Assembly (NCBI RefSeq): GCF_034424545.1
Contig: NZ_CP139971.1
Location: 620,001-684,000 of the forward strand
Direction: 5' to 3'
Length of the DNA: 64,000 nt
Source of the DNA: Trinickia caryophylli
GTDB taxonomy: Bacteria; Pseudomonadota; Gammaproteobacteria; Burkholderiales; Burkholderiaceae
Shown here: piece by piece, positions 36,962 to 45,814 of the stretch
Layout of the letters: each line of letters opens with the position of its first letter
Numbering within the stretch: the first letter of the stretch is position 1
Position numbers and translations under genes: made by a program
Notes under the pieces: model-generated
What the model was told of the DNA's origin: nothing
The model's input: only the letters and a program-made list of their open reading frames with translations
The model's database searches: none

Positions 36962-38194
36962 GTGACAGCGTCGACCTCGTCTCCCACCCACCGCCTCGTA
37001 CTGGCGGCAAGCCTCGCACTCATCGCATTTTCGTTGCGCACGCCGATTTCGAGCGTCGGGCCCATTCTGATCGAAGCGACGCGGGCAACGCATCTGTCGC
37101 CCGCCGCCGCCAGCGCGCTGACCGCGCTTCCGTCGCTATGCTTCGGTTTGTTCGGCCCCCTCGCGCCGATGCTCTCTCGCCGGACGGGCAGCGAACGAGC
37201 GTTGCTGGTGCTATTGGCGCTCCTGACCGTGGGCACCCTGTTGCGGATCGTCCCAACATGGCAGGCGTTGTTTCTGGGCCAGTTGATCGCCTGCTTTTCG
37301 ATCGGCTTGATGAACGTACTGCTGCCCGGCGTGGTGAAACGCGATTTCCCCGATCACGTCGCCCTCATGACCGGACTCTATAGCGCGGCAATGTGCGCGG
37401 GGGCCGCGTCGGCCGCGGCTGCGACTGCGCCCACCGCCGATGCGCTCGGGCGGATGCTCGGCAACTCGAACGGCACCGCCTGGGCATGGGCGTTGGCACT
37501 GTGGGCACTGCCCGCGGCGCTTGCTTTAGCGATGTGGCGCGGTCAACTGCCGCCGGTCGGAACGCGGGCCGGCGCGAGCATGCGCGTCGTGCGCGGTTTG
37601 TGGAAAGCCCCCCTCGCGTGGCAGGTGACGTTGTTCATGGGCACTCAATCGTCGCTGGCCTATATAGTGTTCGGCTGGCTGCCCACAGTTCTGCGCATGC
37701 GCGGCATGGGCGCGGTCGATGCAGGCCTCATGCTGTCGCTCAGCGTGATTGCTCAAGCCGCCGCGTCGCTGCTGCTGCCTTTCCTGCTGGCGCGCCTTCC
37801 CGATCAGCGCTGGGTGAACGCGCTCTCGTTGATCCTCGTAGGCGTGAGTCTGATGGGTTGTTTTTTTGCCCCCTTATCGATGATGTGGGGATGGGCAGTA
37901 CTGCTCGGCATAGCCCAGGGAGCGTCATTCACCCTCGCGCTCACCGCCATCGGCCTGCGCTCCACGGATTCGCACGTCGCTGCACAGCTGTCGAGTATGG
38001 CGCAAGGGATCGGCTATCTGCTTGCATCGAGCGGCCCGTTCATCGCCGGTGCGTTGCTTCATGCAAGCGGCTCTCTCCACGACCTCGCCGTTCTGTGCGT
38101 GGGTATCTGCGCGGTGTCAGCCTGGTTCGGGTATGCCGCGGGCCGGGGCAGACACGTTCATGTTCACGCGAAGGCCGTTCCCGTTCAAACCTGA
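36962..38194 (+). CDS. MFS transporter, CynX/NimT type
   Basis: 410-residue, 12-TM major facilitator. The first helix motif SLALIAFSLRTPISSVGPIL and the ALPSLCFGLFGPLAPML that follows are typical of the CynX/NimT/YeaN group (cyanate, 2-nitroimidazole or related export/import). The GTG start at 36962 places the N tail 10 residues before TM1; no clear Shine-Dalgarno. It ends 20 bp before the convergent porin gene. Substrate unknown. Confidence 0.85.
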   Translation: MTASTSSPTHRLVLAASLALIAFSLRTPISSVGPILIEATRATHLSPAAASALTALPSLCFGLFGPLAPMLSRRTGSERALLVLLALLTVGTLLRIVPTWQALFLGQLIACFSIGLMNVLLPGVVKRDFPDHVALMTGLYSAAMCAGAASAAAATAPTADALGRMLGNSNGTAWAWALALWALPAALALAMWRGQLPPVGTRAGASMRVVRGLWKAPLAWQVTLFMGTQSSLAYIVFGWLPTVLRMRGMGAVDAGLMLSLSVIAQAAASLLLPFLLARLPDQRWVNALSLILVGVSLMGCFFAPLSMMWGWAVLLGIAQGASFTLALTAIGLRSTDSHVAAQLSSMAQGIGYLLASSGPFIAGALLHASGSLHDLAVLCVGICAVSAWFGYAAGRGRHVHVHAKAVPVQT

Positions 38195-38214
38195 TTGCGT
38201 ACTCGTTCTGAACG

Positions 38215-39726
38215 CTACCACCCATATTTGAGTTCGAGACCGGCGTAGTCGGCGTTATGCCCGCCCGCCTGACGAATCGCATCTCCCACCTGAAAGTGGA
38301 CGGCTTCGAGAGATCCGATCAAGTTGGCCGCGATCGTCCAGTCCGCGCGAAGCTGCACGTACATCCCCGTCCACAGCCCGCCCCTGCCCGCGGTACCGGG
38401 CACGGCCTGGTTCGCCTGCTGATAGACCGCATCGCCGGTCGTCTCGCGCCACTGGAAGCCCAACGCGCCGAGCAGCGAGAGATTCGCCGAGGGCTTGAGC
38501 GTGACGGAAGGCTTCACGTGGATCAGGTTCGTATAGCCGGTGTAGCCCGCGAGCGTAAAGTAGTAGCCGTTCGGGAACAGTGAATTGAACGTCCCGACCC
38601 GGCCGTCGTGCGGATGTCGGTCGCCGGACGCCACATCGACCTGCAGCGCCAGACGGGGCGACCACGGCAAGTCGAGCTTGTAGCCCGCGATCGAACCCAC
38701 CGCCCACGCGCGGATCGTGGCGTCACCGACCGTCCCGGTCTGCAGCATCGCTTCCACGTCCCAATCGAAGCGCTCATGCGTGCCGGAATAGCGCACATCC
38801 CAGACATCGCGATGCTCCGGGCCCATTGCATCGATGAAGTGCGCATTGCTGCGGTTGTAGCGCGACCAGTAGCCGGAGAGATCGCCAGGGCCCACCGACT
38901 GCCGTTCGAAGCGCACGCCGCTGAACGTGAGACTGCGGTTCGACACGTCGTCGAATGGCGACGCGCTGCGGTTCTCCACCGGTTGAGTCGCATACGCGAT
39001 AAAACGCCACTTCCGGTACTCGTAGTCAGCCCAGACCGCATCGAATGCCTGACGCACGTTCGGGCCGTCGCGCACCGAGACGAAGCGCTGAAGATCGAAT
39101 GCCATTTCCTGGCGGCCAACGCGAAACTTGAATGTCCCGCCGCCAACGGCGCCGCTATAGGTAGCGAATGCCTGCTCGAGATCGAGCGGATTCTTGTCCA
39201 CCGGTTTGATCGTGTTTTTCGCGTACGCCCGCGCATCCTCGAGCTGCACGAAGAACTGCCAGTGCCCGCCGATATGCACATCGGCATGAACCTCGGTTCG
39301 CTGAAGCAGATAGGTGTCCGACTGGGCGGAGCCGATGCCGAACAGCGGCGCATTGTTGCTTTCGACGCGCTCGCGCAGATTCACGCCCAGCGACAGATAC
39401 GAATCCGGGTCACCGCCGAGCGGCATGTACTTGAGCGCGTCGAGCGGCTTACGAGGAACGCATGGGTTCGCAAGCGCCGACCAGTCCTCCTGCCAGCGGT
39501 TGAAGAGCACGATCGGTCGTCCGGCATCGCACACGGCTTTCGACGTGCCACCGACTCCCGATGCGGTCGCTGCATCCGCCGCCAGCTTGACCGCCGGCGC
39601 TTGCGAGGCCGTTTCGGCCACGGCCGCGCCAGCCTGCGCCACCGTGATCCCGGCGAGGGCGGCAACGCTCGCCGTCTTTTCCACCCGATGCACGCGCATT
39701 GCGGCGGACAGAACGATTCGAATCAT
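38215..39726 (-). CDS. alginate-export-family outer-membrane beta-barrel protein
   Basis: 503 residues. An N-terminal export signal ends near residue 38 (AQAGAAVAETASQ), followed by a large beta-barrel with alternating aromatic strands (LSLGVNLRERVE, RTEVHADVHIGGHWQFFVQLEDARAY, FRVGRQEMAFDLQRFVSVRDGPNVRQAFDA, ending in KYGW). This matches the alginate_exp family, which includes AlgE and many solute channels. Here it is the last gene of an eight-gene operon of small-molecule enzymes, so it is more likely a substrate or product channel than a polysaccharide exporter. Its ATG overlaps the DUF1275 stop by 4 bp. Confidence 0.85.
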   Translation of the reverse strand: MIRIVLSAAMRVHRVEKTASVAALAGITVAQAGAAVAETASQAPAVKLAADAATASGVGGTSKAVCDAGRPIVLFNRWQEDWSALANPCVPRKPLDALKYMPLGGDPDSYLSLGVNLRERVESNNAPLFGIGSAQSDTYLLQRTEVHADVHIGGHWQFFVQLEDARAYAKNTIKPVDKNPLDLEQAFATYSGAVGGGTFKFRVGRQEMAFDLQRFVSVRDGPNVRQAFDAVWADYEYRKWRFIAYATQPVENRSASPFDDVSNRSLTFSGVRFERQSVGPGDLSGYWSRYNRSNAHFIDAMGPEHRDVWDVRYSGTHERFDWDVEAMLQTGTVGDATIRAWAVGSIAGYKLDLPWSPRLALQVDVASGDRHPHDGRVGTFNSLFPNGYYFTLAGYTGYTNLIHVKPSVTLKPSANLSLLGALGFQWRETTGDAVYQQANQAVPGTAGRGGLWTGMYVQLRADWTIAANLIGSLEAVHFQVGDAIRQAGGHNADYAGLELKYGW

Positions 39727-40418
39727 GCGCGCCCCACCGTCGCCGCTCGTTCGTGCTCGCCCGCCGTCAATGCGAGCGCCGCGAGCGCACATACCGGCGC
39801 AGCCAACGCCCAGAATCCCGCGTAGCGAAAGGCGAACGCGCCAGCCGTCGCGCCAATGGCGAAAGCGACGATGGCCGGCATCATCTTCGCGAACCGCGCG
39901 CGCGCCGACGCGCGTACGCTCTCGGCAGTACGCGCCGAGAGCATATCGACGGCATCGAGAATCGCCTGCGTGACGTTGCCCGTCATCACCGTATTGGGCA
40001 CGCCCGCGCGCTGGATCAAACGCGGATGTGCGTTCTGCACGCCCATCGCCAACGCGCCCAGTACGCCGGCCAGAATCGCCGGCAGCCCGTCGGGCCGGCC
40101 AATCGGGGTGGACCACACCCCAGCCGCGCAGAAGGCCGCCATGAGGACGGCCTGTACCGCATAGAGCAGGCGCGCGCCGTGCAGAATATGCCGCCCCGAC
40201 AGCGATCGCACCAGCAGAGCGCTGAAAACGACTCCGCCAATGAACGCGGGAAACACGATGAGCTTCAGGAAAACGCCTTGTGCATAGCCCGCAATGCCGG
40301 CACCGATCAGCACGAAGTTGCCGGTCACGTGCGCGGTGAAGAGCCCGAACAGCGCCACAAAACTCAGCGTATCGACGAACCCTGCGATCGCCGCAAGAAC
40401 CGTGTCTTCGGATTTCAT
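39723..40418 (-). CDS. DUF1275 (YoaK-like) inner-membrane protein
   Basis: 231 residues with about six hydrophobic helices. The family motifs are GFVDTLSFVALFGLFTAHVTGNFV at the N terminus and MGVQNAHPRLIQRAGVPNTVMTGNVTQ in the middle. Function of DUF1275 is unknown; a transporter or membrane sensor is usually supposed. Overlaps the genes on both sides by 4 bp, so it is translationally coupled to the VOC protein and the porin. Confidence 0.88.
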   Translation of the reverse strand: MKSEDTVLAAIAGFVDTLSFVALFGLFTAHVTGNFVLIGAGIAGYAQGVFLKLIVFPAFIGGVVFSALLVRSLSGRHILHGARLLYAVQAVLMAAFCAAGVWSTPIGRPDGLPAILAGVLGALAMGVQNAHPRLIQRAGVPNTVMTGNVTQAILDAVDMLSARTAESVRASARARFAKMMPAIVAFAIGATAGAFAFRYAGFWALAAPVCALAALALTAGEHERAATVGRA

Positions 40419-41329
40419 GTCGCGGCACTCGCGTGTATTTCGGCGATGTATCCGCCCGGAAACTGCACGATTGCGGCGGTACGCCCATCGGATGTGAACG
40501 GCGGCACGAGCACCGTCACGCCCGCGGCCTGGGCTTTGCGCAGTGTCTCGGCGAGATCGCGCACTTCGTAGCCCGTCATTTCGCGGCCAAACGGATAGGG
40601 CAAGTGCCCGTCCGTCACGATCACCGTCATCCTGCCAAAGCCGGACTCCAGGCGGACACGGCGATAAGTGTCGTTCGGGCGCCCGATTTCGATACCGGGT
40701 GCATTGCGTACGTCGGAAACAATCCGGCCTTGCGAGAATCCGCTGAACTTCTGGATCAGCTTGTCCGCGCTATCGGGCGAAACATACACGCGGTTTTCGG
40801 GAACCGTCTGCAACGCATCGTAATGCGGTGCCTCGGTATGCCAGTACAGCTGCATGTTGACGCCGCCCGGCCATGAGATGACGACATCGCGGCCGATCGG
40901 ATCCGGGAAGGTGTCGACGATCACATTCGCACCGTGCATACGCGCGGACCGCACCGCCGCATCCATGTCGCTCACGAGGTAGCCCGTACGCTCGGCGCCA
41001 AACGGATAAGGCACAGGCGTCTTGAAACCGAATACGGAAATCGTCCCCGACGGGGTAAATACGAGCTGCGACATCGTCTGGCTCGGCGTCGGCGTCACCT
41101 GGAAAACGCCCTCCTTCGATTTGCTGCCGCCGAACGTCGCGACAAAACTGTCCGTAAAGCGATCGAAGTCTTCCGGCGCGACGTAGACGTGCGTGGTGTC
41201 GTACTGCGGCCCGACGGCGAGCGACGGCGCGGCGTGCGTCGCAGCCGGTGTTTTCGCAAACGATTCGGGTACGGCGACCAGTTGGCTGGCGATCATCAGC
41301 GCCAGTAGCGCCGAGCGAATTTTTCTCAT
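40415..41329 (-). CDS. exported glyoxalase/VOC-superfamily protein
   Basis: 304 residues with a Sec signal peptide (MRKIRSALLALMIASQLVAVPESFA, cleavage about residue 25) and two vicinal-oxygen-chelate modules (about 45-160 and 180-295). Each has a VYVSPD/VYVAPED start and the paired pattern PYPFG-RTGYLVSDMDAAVR and PYPFGREMTGYEVRDLAETL. An exported VOC protein is uncommon; it may be a periplasmic metal-dependent enzyme or binding protein. Operon position between DoxX and DUF1275 suggests it acts on the same compound as the amidohydrolase and isochorismatase-type enzymes. Confidence 0.85.
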   Translation of the reverse strand: MRKIRSALLALMIASQLVAVPESFAKTPAATHAAPSLAVGPQYDTTHVYVAPEDFDRFTDSFVATFGGSKSKEGVFQVTPTPSQTMSQLVFTPSGTISVFGFKTPVPYPFGAERTGYLVSDMDAAVRSARMHGANVIVDTFPDPIGRDVVISWPGGVNMQLYWHTEAPHYDALQTVPENRVYVSPDSADKLIQKFSGFSQGRIVSDVRNAPGIEIGRPNDTYRRVRLESGFGRMTVIVTDGHLPYPFGREMTGYEVRDLAETLRKAQAAGVTVLVPPFTSDGRTAAIVQFPGGYIAEIHASAAT

Positions 41330-41365
41330 GAACGACTCCTTGTTATTTCATCCAGGTTCGACGAT

Positions 41366-41812
41366 TCACGACCGACGGTAACTGCCGTCGCTCGGTGAAT
41401 CGCTGAGAGCGGTGGCGAGCACGAGCGCGGCAATCAGGCCAAGATGCTCGAAAAAGCTATTGAGGGCCATGAAACGCGCAGCGCCAGCGTGGTTCCAGAA
41501 ATCGTTGGCGACGAGCATCGCAACGACTGTCAGCACGCCGAGCCCGCCGGCGCCGACCCACGTGAAGCGACGAAACACGACGCACAGCGAGCCGACAATC
41601 TCGACCGCTATTGCGAGCACGGCCCAGAGAGCGGCGGGATGCAGGCCAAAATGCGCTTGCTCCGCAGTGGCGCCACCGAAGTGCAACGCCTTGTCGATAC
41701 CGCCTATGAGATAGGCGGATACCAACGCCAGGCGCACGAGCGGCATCGTCCACGGCTGGGCGAGCAGCACGCGAACCCATTCGGGGTTGCTACGGCGCGT
41801 CATGGTCGCCAT
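41366..41812 (-). CDS. DoxX-family membrane protein
   Basis: 148 residues, about four TM helices (PLVRLALVSAYLIGGIDKAL; ALWAVLAIAVEIVGSLCVVF; GAGGLGVLTVVAMLVAND; HLGLIAALVLATALS) in the DoxX/SURF4 pattern. DoxX proteins are linked to quinone or thiol redox at the inner membrane, but most are uncharacterised. The start at 41812 is one base after the amidohydrolase stop; a second ATG at 41803 is possible. Confidence 0.85.
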   Translation of the reverse strand: MATMTRRSNPEWVRVLLAQPWTMPLVRLALVSAYLIGGIDKALHFGGATAEQAHFGLHPAALWAVLAIAVEIVGSLCVVFRRFTWVGAGGLGVLTVVAMLVANDFWNHAGAARFMALNSFFEHLGLIAALVLATALSDSPSDGSYRRS

Positions 41813-41813
41813 G

Positions 41814-43697
41814 TCAGATTGCCCAACACGAACAACCGAACGCCCCCCAGAAACCCTTTGTGTCCGAAGTCGGCAACGCACTGCTCCACGCCTTCGCATG
41901 GGCATGGCCATGCAGGCCGCAGCTGCTCGCACAGCCGCACGCGGCGGCTGCGCGCTGCAGCGGTGCGCCGTCGCGCTGCGTCGCGCCCCAGCCACCATAG
42001 CCTCCGAACTGTCGCACCGGCGACCAGTCGGGCATCGCCGGCGGCACCGGCGCGTCGTGGCTCGCAAACGGCCCCGCGCCCCAAACGATCCGGCCACCGA
42101 CCACCGTCAACAAAGAGGTGGTATCGAGGATGTCCTGCTCGGCACACACAAAGAAATCGCGGTCCGGCACCATCAGATCGGCAAGCTGCCCAACCGCGAT
42201 ACGGCCTTTATTGCCGTCTTCGTTCGAGAACCACGTGACATACTCCGTCCACATGCGCAGTGCCGTTTCGCGATCGAGCAAATTGCGCTGGGGGTACATC
42301 CGCAGGCCACCGATCGTCTTGCCGGTCACGAGCCATGCGAGCGACACCCATGGGTTGTACGACGCCACACGCGTCGCATCGGTGCCGGCCGATACCTTGA
42401 GTCCCTTTTCGAGCATCCGCGCGACAGGCGGCGTGGCTTCCGCCGCCTTCGTGCCGTAGCGCTCGACGAAATACTCGCCCTGGTAAGCCATCCGATGTTG
42501 TACGGCGATACCGCCTCCAAGCGCGGCGATTCGATCCATCGAACGCTCCGAAATGGTTTCCGCGTGATCGAAGAACCAGCGGATGCCATCGAGCGGGATG
42601 TCCTTGTTCACCTTCTCGAATACGTCAAGCGCCCGACTGATGGTTTCGTCGTACGTCGCATGCAGTCGCCATGGCCACCGGTTCTGCGCGAGCACGCGCA
42701 CCACGCTTTCGAGTTCGTCCTCCATTTCCACCGGCAACTCCGGGCGGGCAACTCGAAAATCTTCGAAATCCGCCGCGGAGAACACCAGCATTTCGCCTGC
42801 ACCGTTATGGCGGAAGTAGTCGTTGCCGTCGTGATACTTGACCGTGCGCGTCCAGTTCACGAAGTCGTCCTTTTCGGCCTTCGGCTTCTGCGTAAAGAGG
42901 TTGTAGGCGATGCGAACGGTCATCTCGCCCGCATCGTCCAGCTTGCGGATGACTTCGTAATCGTCGGGGTAGTTCTGAAAGCCGCCGCCCGCATCGATCA
43001 CGCTCGTGACCCCAAGGCGATTGAGCTCGCGCATGAAGTGGCGAGTCGAGTTGTATTGGTACTCGAGCGGCAGCTTCGGCCCTTTCGCTAGCGTTGCGTA
43101 GAGAATCGAGGCATTCGGATTGGCGAGCAGCAGACCCGTGGGGTTGCCAGCCGCATCGCGCATGATCGTGCCGCCCGGGGGCTCTGGCGTGTCCTTCGTA
43201 TAGCCGACGACGCGCAACGCGGCGGCATTGAGCAACGCCCGATCGTACAAATGCAGAATGAAGACGGGTGTGTCGGGCGCCACCGCGTTCAGCTCGTCGA
43301 GCGTGGGCAGGCGCTTTTCCTCGAATTGATGTTCGGTGAAGCCGCCGACCACCCGCACCCATTGCGGTGCGGGCGTAATCGCCACTTGCTGCCTGAGCAT
43401 TTCCATTGCAACCGCGAGCGAGCGCACGCCGTCCCAGCGCAACTCCATGTTGTAGTTCAGGCCGCCGCGAATCACATGCGTGTGATTGTCGATCAGGCCG
43501 GGCAGCATCGGGTGGCCCTTCAGATCGATGACTTTGGTCGACCGGCCCGCCAGCGGCATCACTTCGGCATCGCTGCCGACGGCGATAAAACGGCCATCGG
43601 CGATTGCGACTGCCGTCGCTATCGGGTTCGAACGGTCCAACGTGGTAATCCGTCCGTTGCGGAGAATGAGATCGGGTTGGGTGTCGGTTACGCTCAC
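41814..43697 (-). CDS. YtcJ-type amidohydrolase 3 with Cys/His-rich tail
   Basis: 627-residue metal-dependent amidohydrolase. Metal-site motifs: PGLIDNHTH near residue 68, HATYDETI, RWFFDHAET and the Asp in KVSAGTDATR near 480. The GTG at 43697 is chosen because GGAGG lies 8 bases upstream and the conserved domain begins there; the frame is open further. The last 45 residues are unusual: ACGCASSCGLHGHAHA is rich in Cys and His and could bind metal. Substrate unknown; relatives act on amides, formamides or cyclic ureides. It is flanked by XapX and DoxX genes in one operon. Confidence 0.87.
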   Translation of the reverse strand: MSVTDTQPDLILRNGRITTLDRSNPIATAVAIADGRFIAVGSDAEVMPLAGRSTKVIDLKGHPMLPGLIDNHTHVIRGGLNYNMELRWDGVRSLAVAMEMLRQQVAITPAPQWVRVVGGFTEHQFEEKRLPTLDELNAVAPDTPVFILHLYDRALLNAAALRVVGYTKDTPEPPGGTIMRDAAGNPTGLLLANPNASILYATLAKGPKLPLEYQYNSTRHFMRELNRLGVTSVIDAGGGFQNYPDDYEVIRKLDDAGEMTVRIAYNLFTQKPKAEKDDFVNWTRTVKYHDGNDYFRHNGAGEMLVFSAADFEDFRVARPELPVEMEDELESVVRVLAQNRWPWRLHATYDETISRALDVFEKVNKDIPLDGIRWFFDHAETISERSMDRIAALGGGIAVQHRMAYQGEYFVERYGTKAAEATPPVARMLEKGLKVSAGTDATRVASYNPWVSLAWLVTGKTIGGLRMYPQRNLLDRETALRMWTEYVTWFSNEDGNKGRIAVGQLADLMVPDRDFFVCAEQDILDTTSLLTVVGGRIVWGAGPFASHDAPVPPAMPDWSPVRQFGGYGGWGATQRDGAPLQRAAAACGCASSCGLHGHAHAKAWSSALPTSDTKGFWGAFGCSCWAI

Positions 43698-43717
43698 GAG
43701 CGTTGCCTCCAGGTCGG

Positions 43718-43885
43718 TTAGAAGCCGAACAGATGTTTGACGGATGCCATTGCCTGTTCGCCTATCAACATGCCGAGCAAGCCGATGAGGGCAATCAGCG
43801 GCGGTGCGGGCGAACGCACTTTGATCGCGCTGTAGATCACACCTATCAGCGCGCCAGCGCATAGTGACAGCAGATACGGTTCCAT
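43718..43885 (-). CDS. XapX-domain small membrane protein 1
   Basis: 55 residues with two hydrophobic helices (PYLLSLCAGALIGVIYSAI and PLIALIGLLGMLIGEQ) and the XapX/DUF1427 core RSPAPPLIALIGLLGMLIGE. Function of the family is unknown. It is 20 bp upstream of the amidohydrolase. A second copy is at 44736, on the other side of the isochorismatase-type gene. Confidence 0.85.
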   Translation of the reverse strand: MEPYLLSLCAGALIGVIYSAIKVRSPAPPLIALIGLLGMLIGEQAMASVKHLFGF

Positions 43886-43988
43886 ACGGTCAGCCTCGAT
43901 TACGGCATCGTTCGGCGATTGTCGGTGCGGCCCGCCGATAAAGGCATAAAGGCGCGCCGCACCGGCTCTGACGGGTAACGCCAGGGAA

Positions 43989-44675
43989 TTACTTTGCAGC
44001 CACTGCCGGCAGCACCTGATGCGGCTCAGCCGTACGCTGGGGTGCCTTGTGAACCATCGTGTACGCGTAATCGATACCCATGCCGTACGCGCCCGAATGC
44101 TCCTTCGCGATCGCCATGACGGCGTCGTACGTTGCGCGGTGCGCCCAGTCACGCTGCCACTCGAGCAGAACCTGCTGCCACGTCACCGGAACGACGCCTG
44201 CCTGGATCATGCGTTGCATCGCATAGTCGTGCGCGTCCTTCGACGTGCCGCCCGATGCGTCGGCCACCATGTAGATTTCGTAGCCGCCTTCAAGCATCGC
44301 GCAAAGCGCGAACGTGGTATTGCAGACTTCCGTCCACAAACCCGCAACGACCACCTTCTTCCGGCCGTTCGCCGCCAGCGCATCGCGAACCTTTTGGTCG
44401 TCCCACGAGTTCATCGACGTGCGTTCGAGCAGCTTGTGATCGGGAAATACATCGAGCACTTCCGGATAGGTGAAGCCAGAGAAGCTTTCCGATTCGACGG
44501 TGGTGATCGTGGTCGGAACGTTGAAAACCTTGGCCGACTTGGCCAGTCCGACGACGTTGTTCTTCAGCACCTGACGGTCGATCGACTGCACGCCGAAGGC
44601 CATCTGCGGCTGCTGGTCGATGATGATCAGTTGGCTGTTCTGGGGCGTCAGTACTTCAAGCTTGGGATTGCTCAT
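43989..44675 (-). CDS. isochorismatase-fold hydrolase (YcaC-like)
   Basis: 228-residue cysteine hydrolase of the isochorismatase fold. The catalytic Asp is in QLIIIDQQPQMAF (about residue 20) and the nucleophilic Cys in GLWTEVCNTTFAL (about 117), preceded by the cis-peptide region. It resembles YcaC and related amidase-like hydrolases whose substrates are not established. Lies between the two XapX genes; amide or carbamoyl hydrolysis is the likely chemistry. Confidence 0.87.
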   Translation of the reverse strand: MSNPKLEVLTPQNSQLIIIDQQPQMAFGVQSIDRQVLKNNVVGLAKSAKVFNVPTTITTVESESFSGFTYPEVLDVFPDHKLLERTSMNSWDDQKVRDALAANGRKKVVVAGLWTEVCNTTFALCAMLEGGYEIYMVADASGGTSKDAHDYAMQRMIQAGVVPVTWQQVLLEWQRDWAHRATYDAVMAIAKEHSGAYGMGIDYAYTMVHKAPQRTAEPHQVLPAVAAK

Positions 44676-44735
44676 GGCGCTTATCGTCCTTGTGAATCAG
44701 TAAAAATGAGGCACGCTTTCGCGTGTGGGGGCACG

Positions 44736-45011
44736 TCACGACGGCTGTCGACGCCGTCGGGATACTTCGGAAGCATGGTTGCCAGGCAGCGCGCCGAACA
44801 TGTGCTGGCTGCATTTCGCTTCACGCCACGCCGCACGCAGCTTGAAGCCCGAGAACAGCCGTCGCGCGACAGGCAGAATCTGTTCACCGGCCAGCATGCC
44901 GAGCAAACCCGTCAGTGCAACGACGGGCGGCGCGGGCGATTGCACGCTAATCGCGCCATAGACAGCGCCGGCGAGCATGCCGGCAAGAATCGAAAAAACA
45001 TACGGTTTCAT
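44736..45011 (-). CDS. XapX-domain small membrane protein 2
   Basis: 91 residues. The first 57 repeat the XapX pattern of the 43718 gene (PYVFSILAGMLAGAVYGAI, QSPAPPVVALTGLLGMLAGEQ). The basic C-terminal tail of about 34 residues is extra and may be a read-through extension. First gene of the eight-gene minus-strand operon; a TCCTGAA array lies 92 bp upstream. Confidence 0.83.
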   Translation of the reverse strand: MKPYVFSILAGMLAGAVYGAISVQSPAPPVVALTGLLGMLAGEQILPVARRLFSGFKLRAAWREAKCSQHMFGALPGNHASEVSRRRRQPS

Positions 45012-45102
45012 GAACGGCCTCTTTGACTATCCGACTACCCGCGGCATCGATTGCACCAGCGTCCTAACTTGTGACGAAGACTACGCAAGGCCCGACGGAA
45101 TG

Positions 45103-45130
45103 TCCTGAAATCCGCCTGAAACGTCCTGAA
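45103..45130. promoter_or_regulatory. TCCTGAA direct-repeat array 1
   Basis: TCCTGAA (45103-45109), GCCTGAA (45114-45120) and TCCTGAA (45124-45130), spaced 11 and 10 bp start to start. The whole 28 bp matches 22 of 28 positions with array 2 at 46954. It is upstream of the eight-gene operon starting at 45011. The 299-bp gap 45012-45310 holds nothing else. Confidence 0.6.
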
Positions 45131-45310
45131 GACAAACACTCGATCGATGCGGGCGTCGCGCCTTCACCGACACGCGGCACAGCGGTGGCTTCAGAATGTT
45201 TCAGTAGTGCTTCGATCGCCGATCCGGTCAACGCGCAGCGTGCCGACTCGGCGGGTACGGCAGGGAGATCGGTGGGGGGCGCGCGCCAATATGCGCGGCT
45301 ACTTGTGCGG

Positions 45311-45772
45311 CTACTTGTGCGGTCGCCGCGGCCACGCCGGCGCCGAGGGCTGCACGATGTCGTCGATCTCGATCGTACGCAATACCGACGCCAGAATCAT
45401 TTCTCCGGCATTCAATGCCCGCTGCTTGCGAAGGCGCGGTTTGAATATTTCGTCACCGCGACGGACAGTCCGTCCGCTTACCGCGCATATACCCGACCGA
45501 CGGGCGCGCGCGGCTTGCCAGGTTTGGTATCCGTACGAGCATCGCGTCGCATCGTGCCACGCGATGGTGGCCGCCTCGGCGCCTTGTCGCTCGAGTAGAC
45601 GGATGGTGATATCGCGTGGATTGCACCGTCCGGCGTTCCCGGTTTGCTGCCGACGTTCATGCGCCGCGAGGGAACCCGCGTGCGGGCCCCCAACGTCGTT
45701 CGGACCGACCACGCGCAATAGCAGATTGACGGTATGTCGCCACGGATCCCCGCTCGTTTCGAACATCGACAT
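45311..45772 (-). CDS. DUF3331-family protein
   Basis: 153-residue soluble, basic protein with the DUF3331 core: WHDATRCSYGYQTWQ, ARRSGICAVSGRTVRRGDEIFKPR and LNAGEMILAS. The family is nearly confined to Burkholderia and relatives and has no known function. Paired Cys near RCSYGYQ and GICAVSG could bind metal. It follows the alpha/beta hydrolase gene by 42 bp and is probably co-transcribed from the array-2 promoter. Confidence 0.7.
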   Translation of the reverse strand: MSMFETSGDPWRHTVNLLLRVVGPNDVGGPHAGSLAAHERRQQTGNAGRCNPRDITIRLLERQGAEAATIAWHDATRCSYGYQTWQAARARRSGICAVSGRTVRRGDEIFKPRLRKQRALNAGEMILASVLRTIEIDDIVQPSAPAWPRRPHK

Positions 45773-45814
45773 GTCACGCCCCCTGCTATTGTTCCTGGAT
45801 GAGGTATCCGCCTG

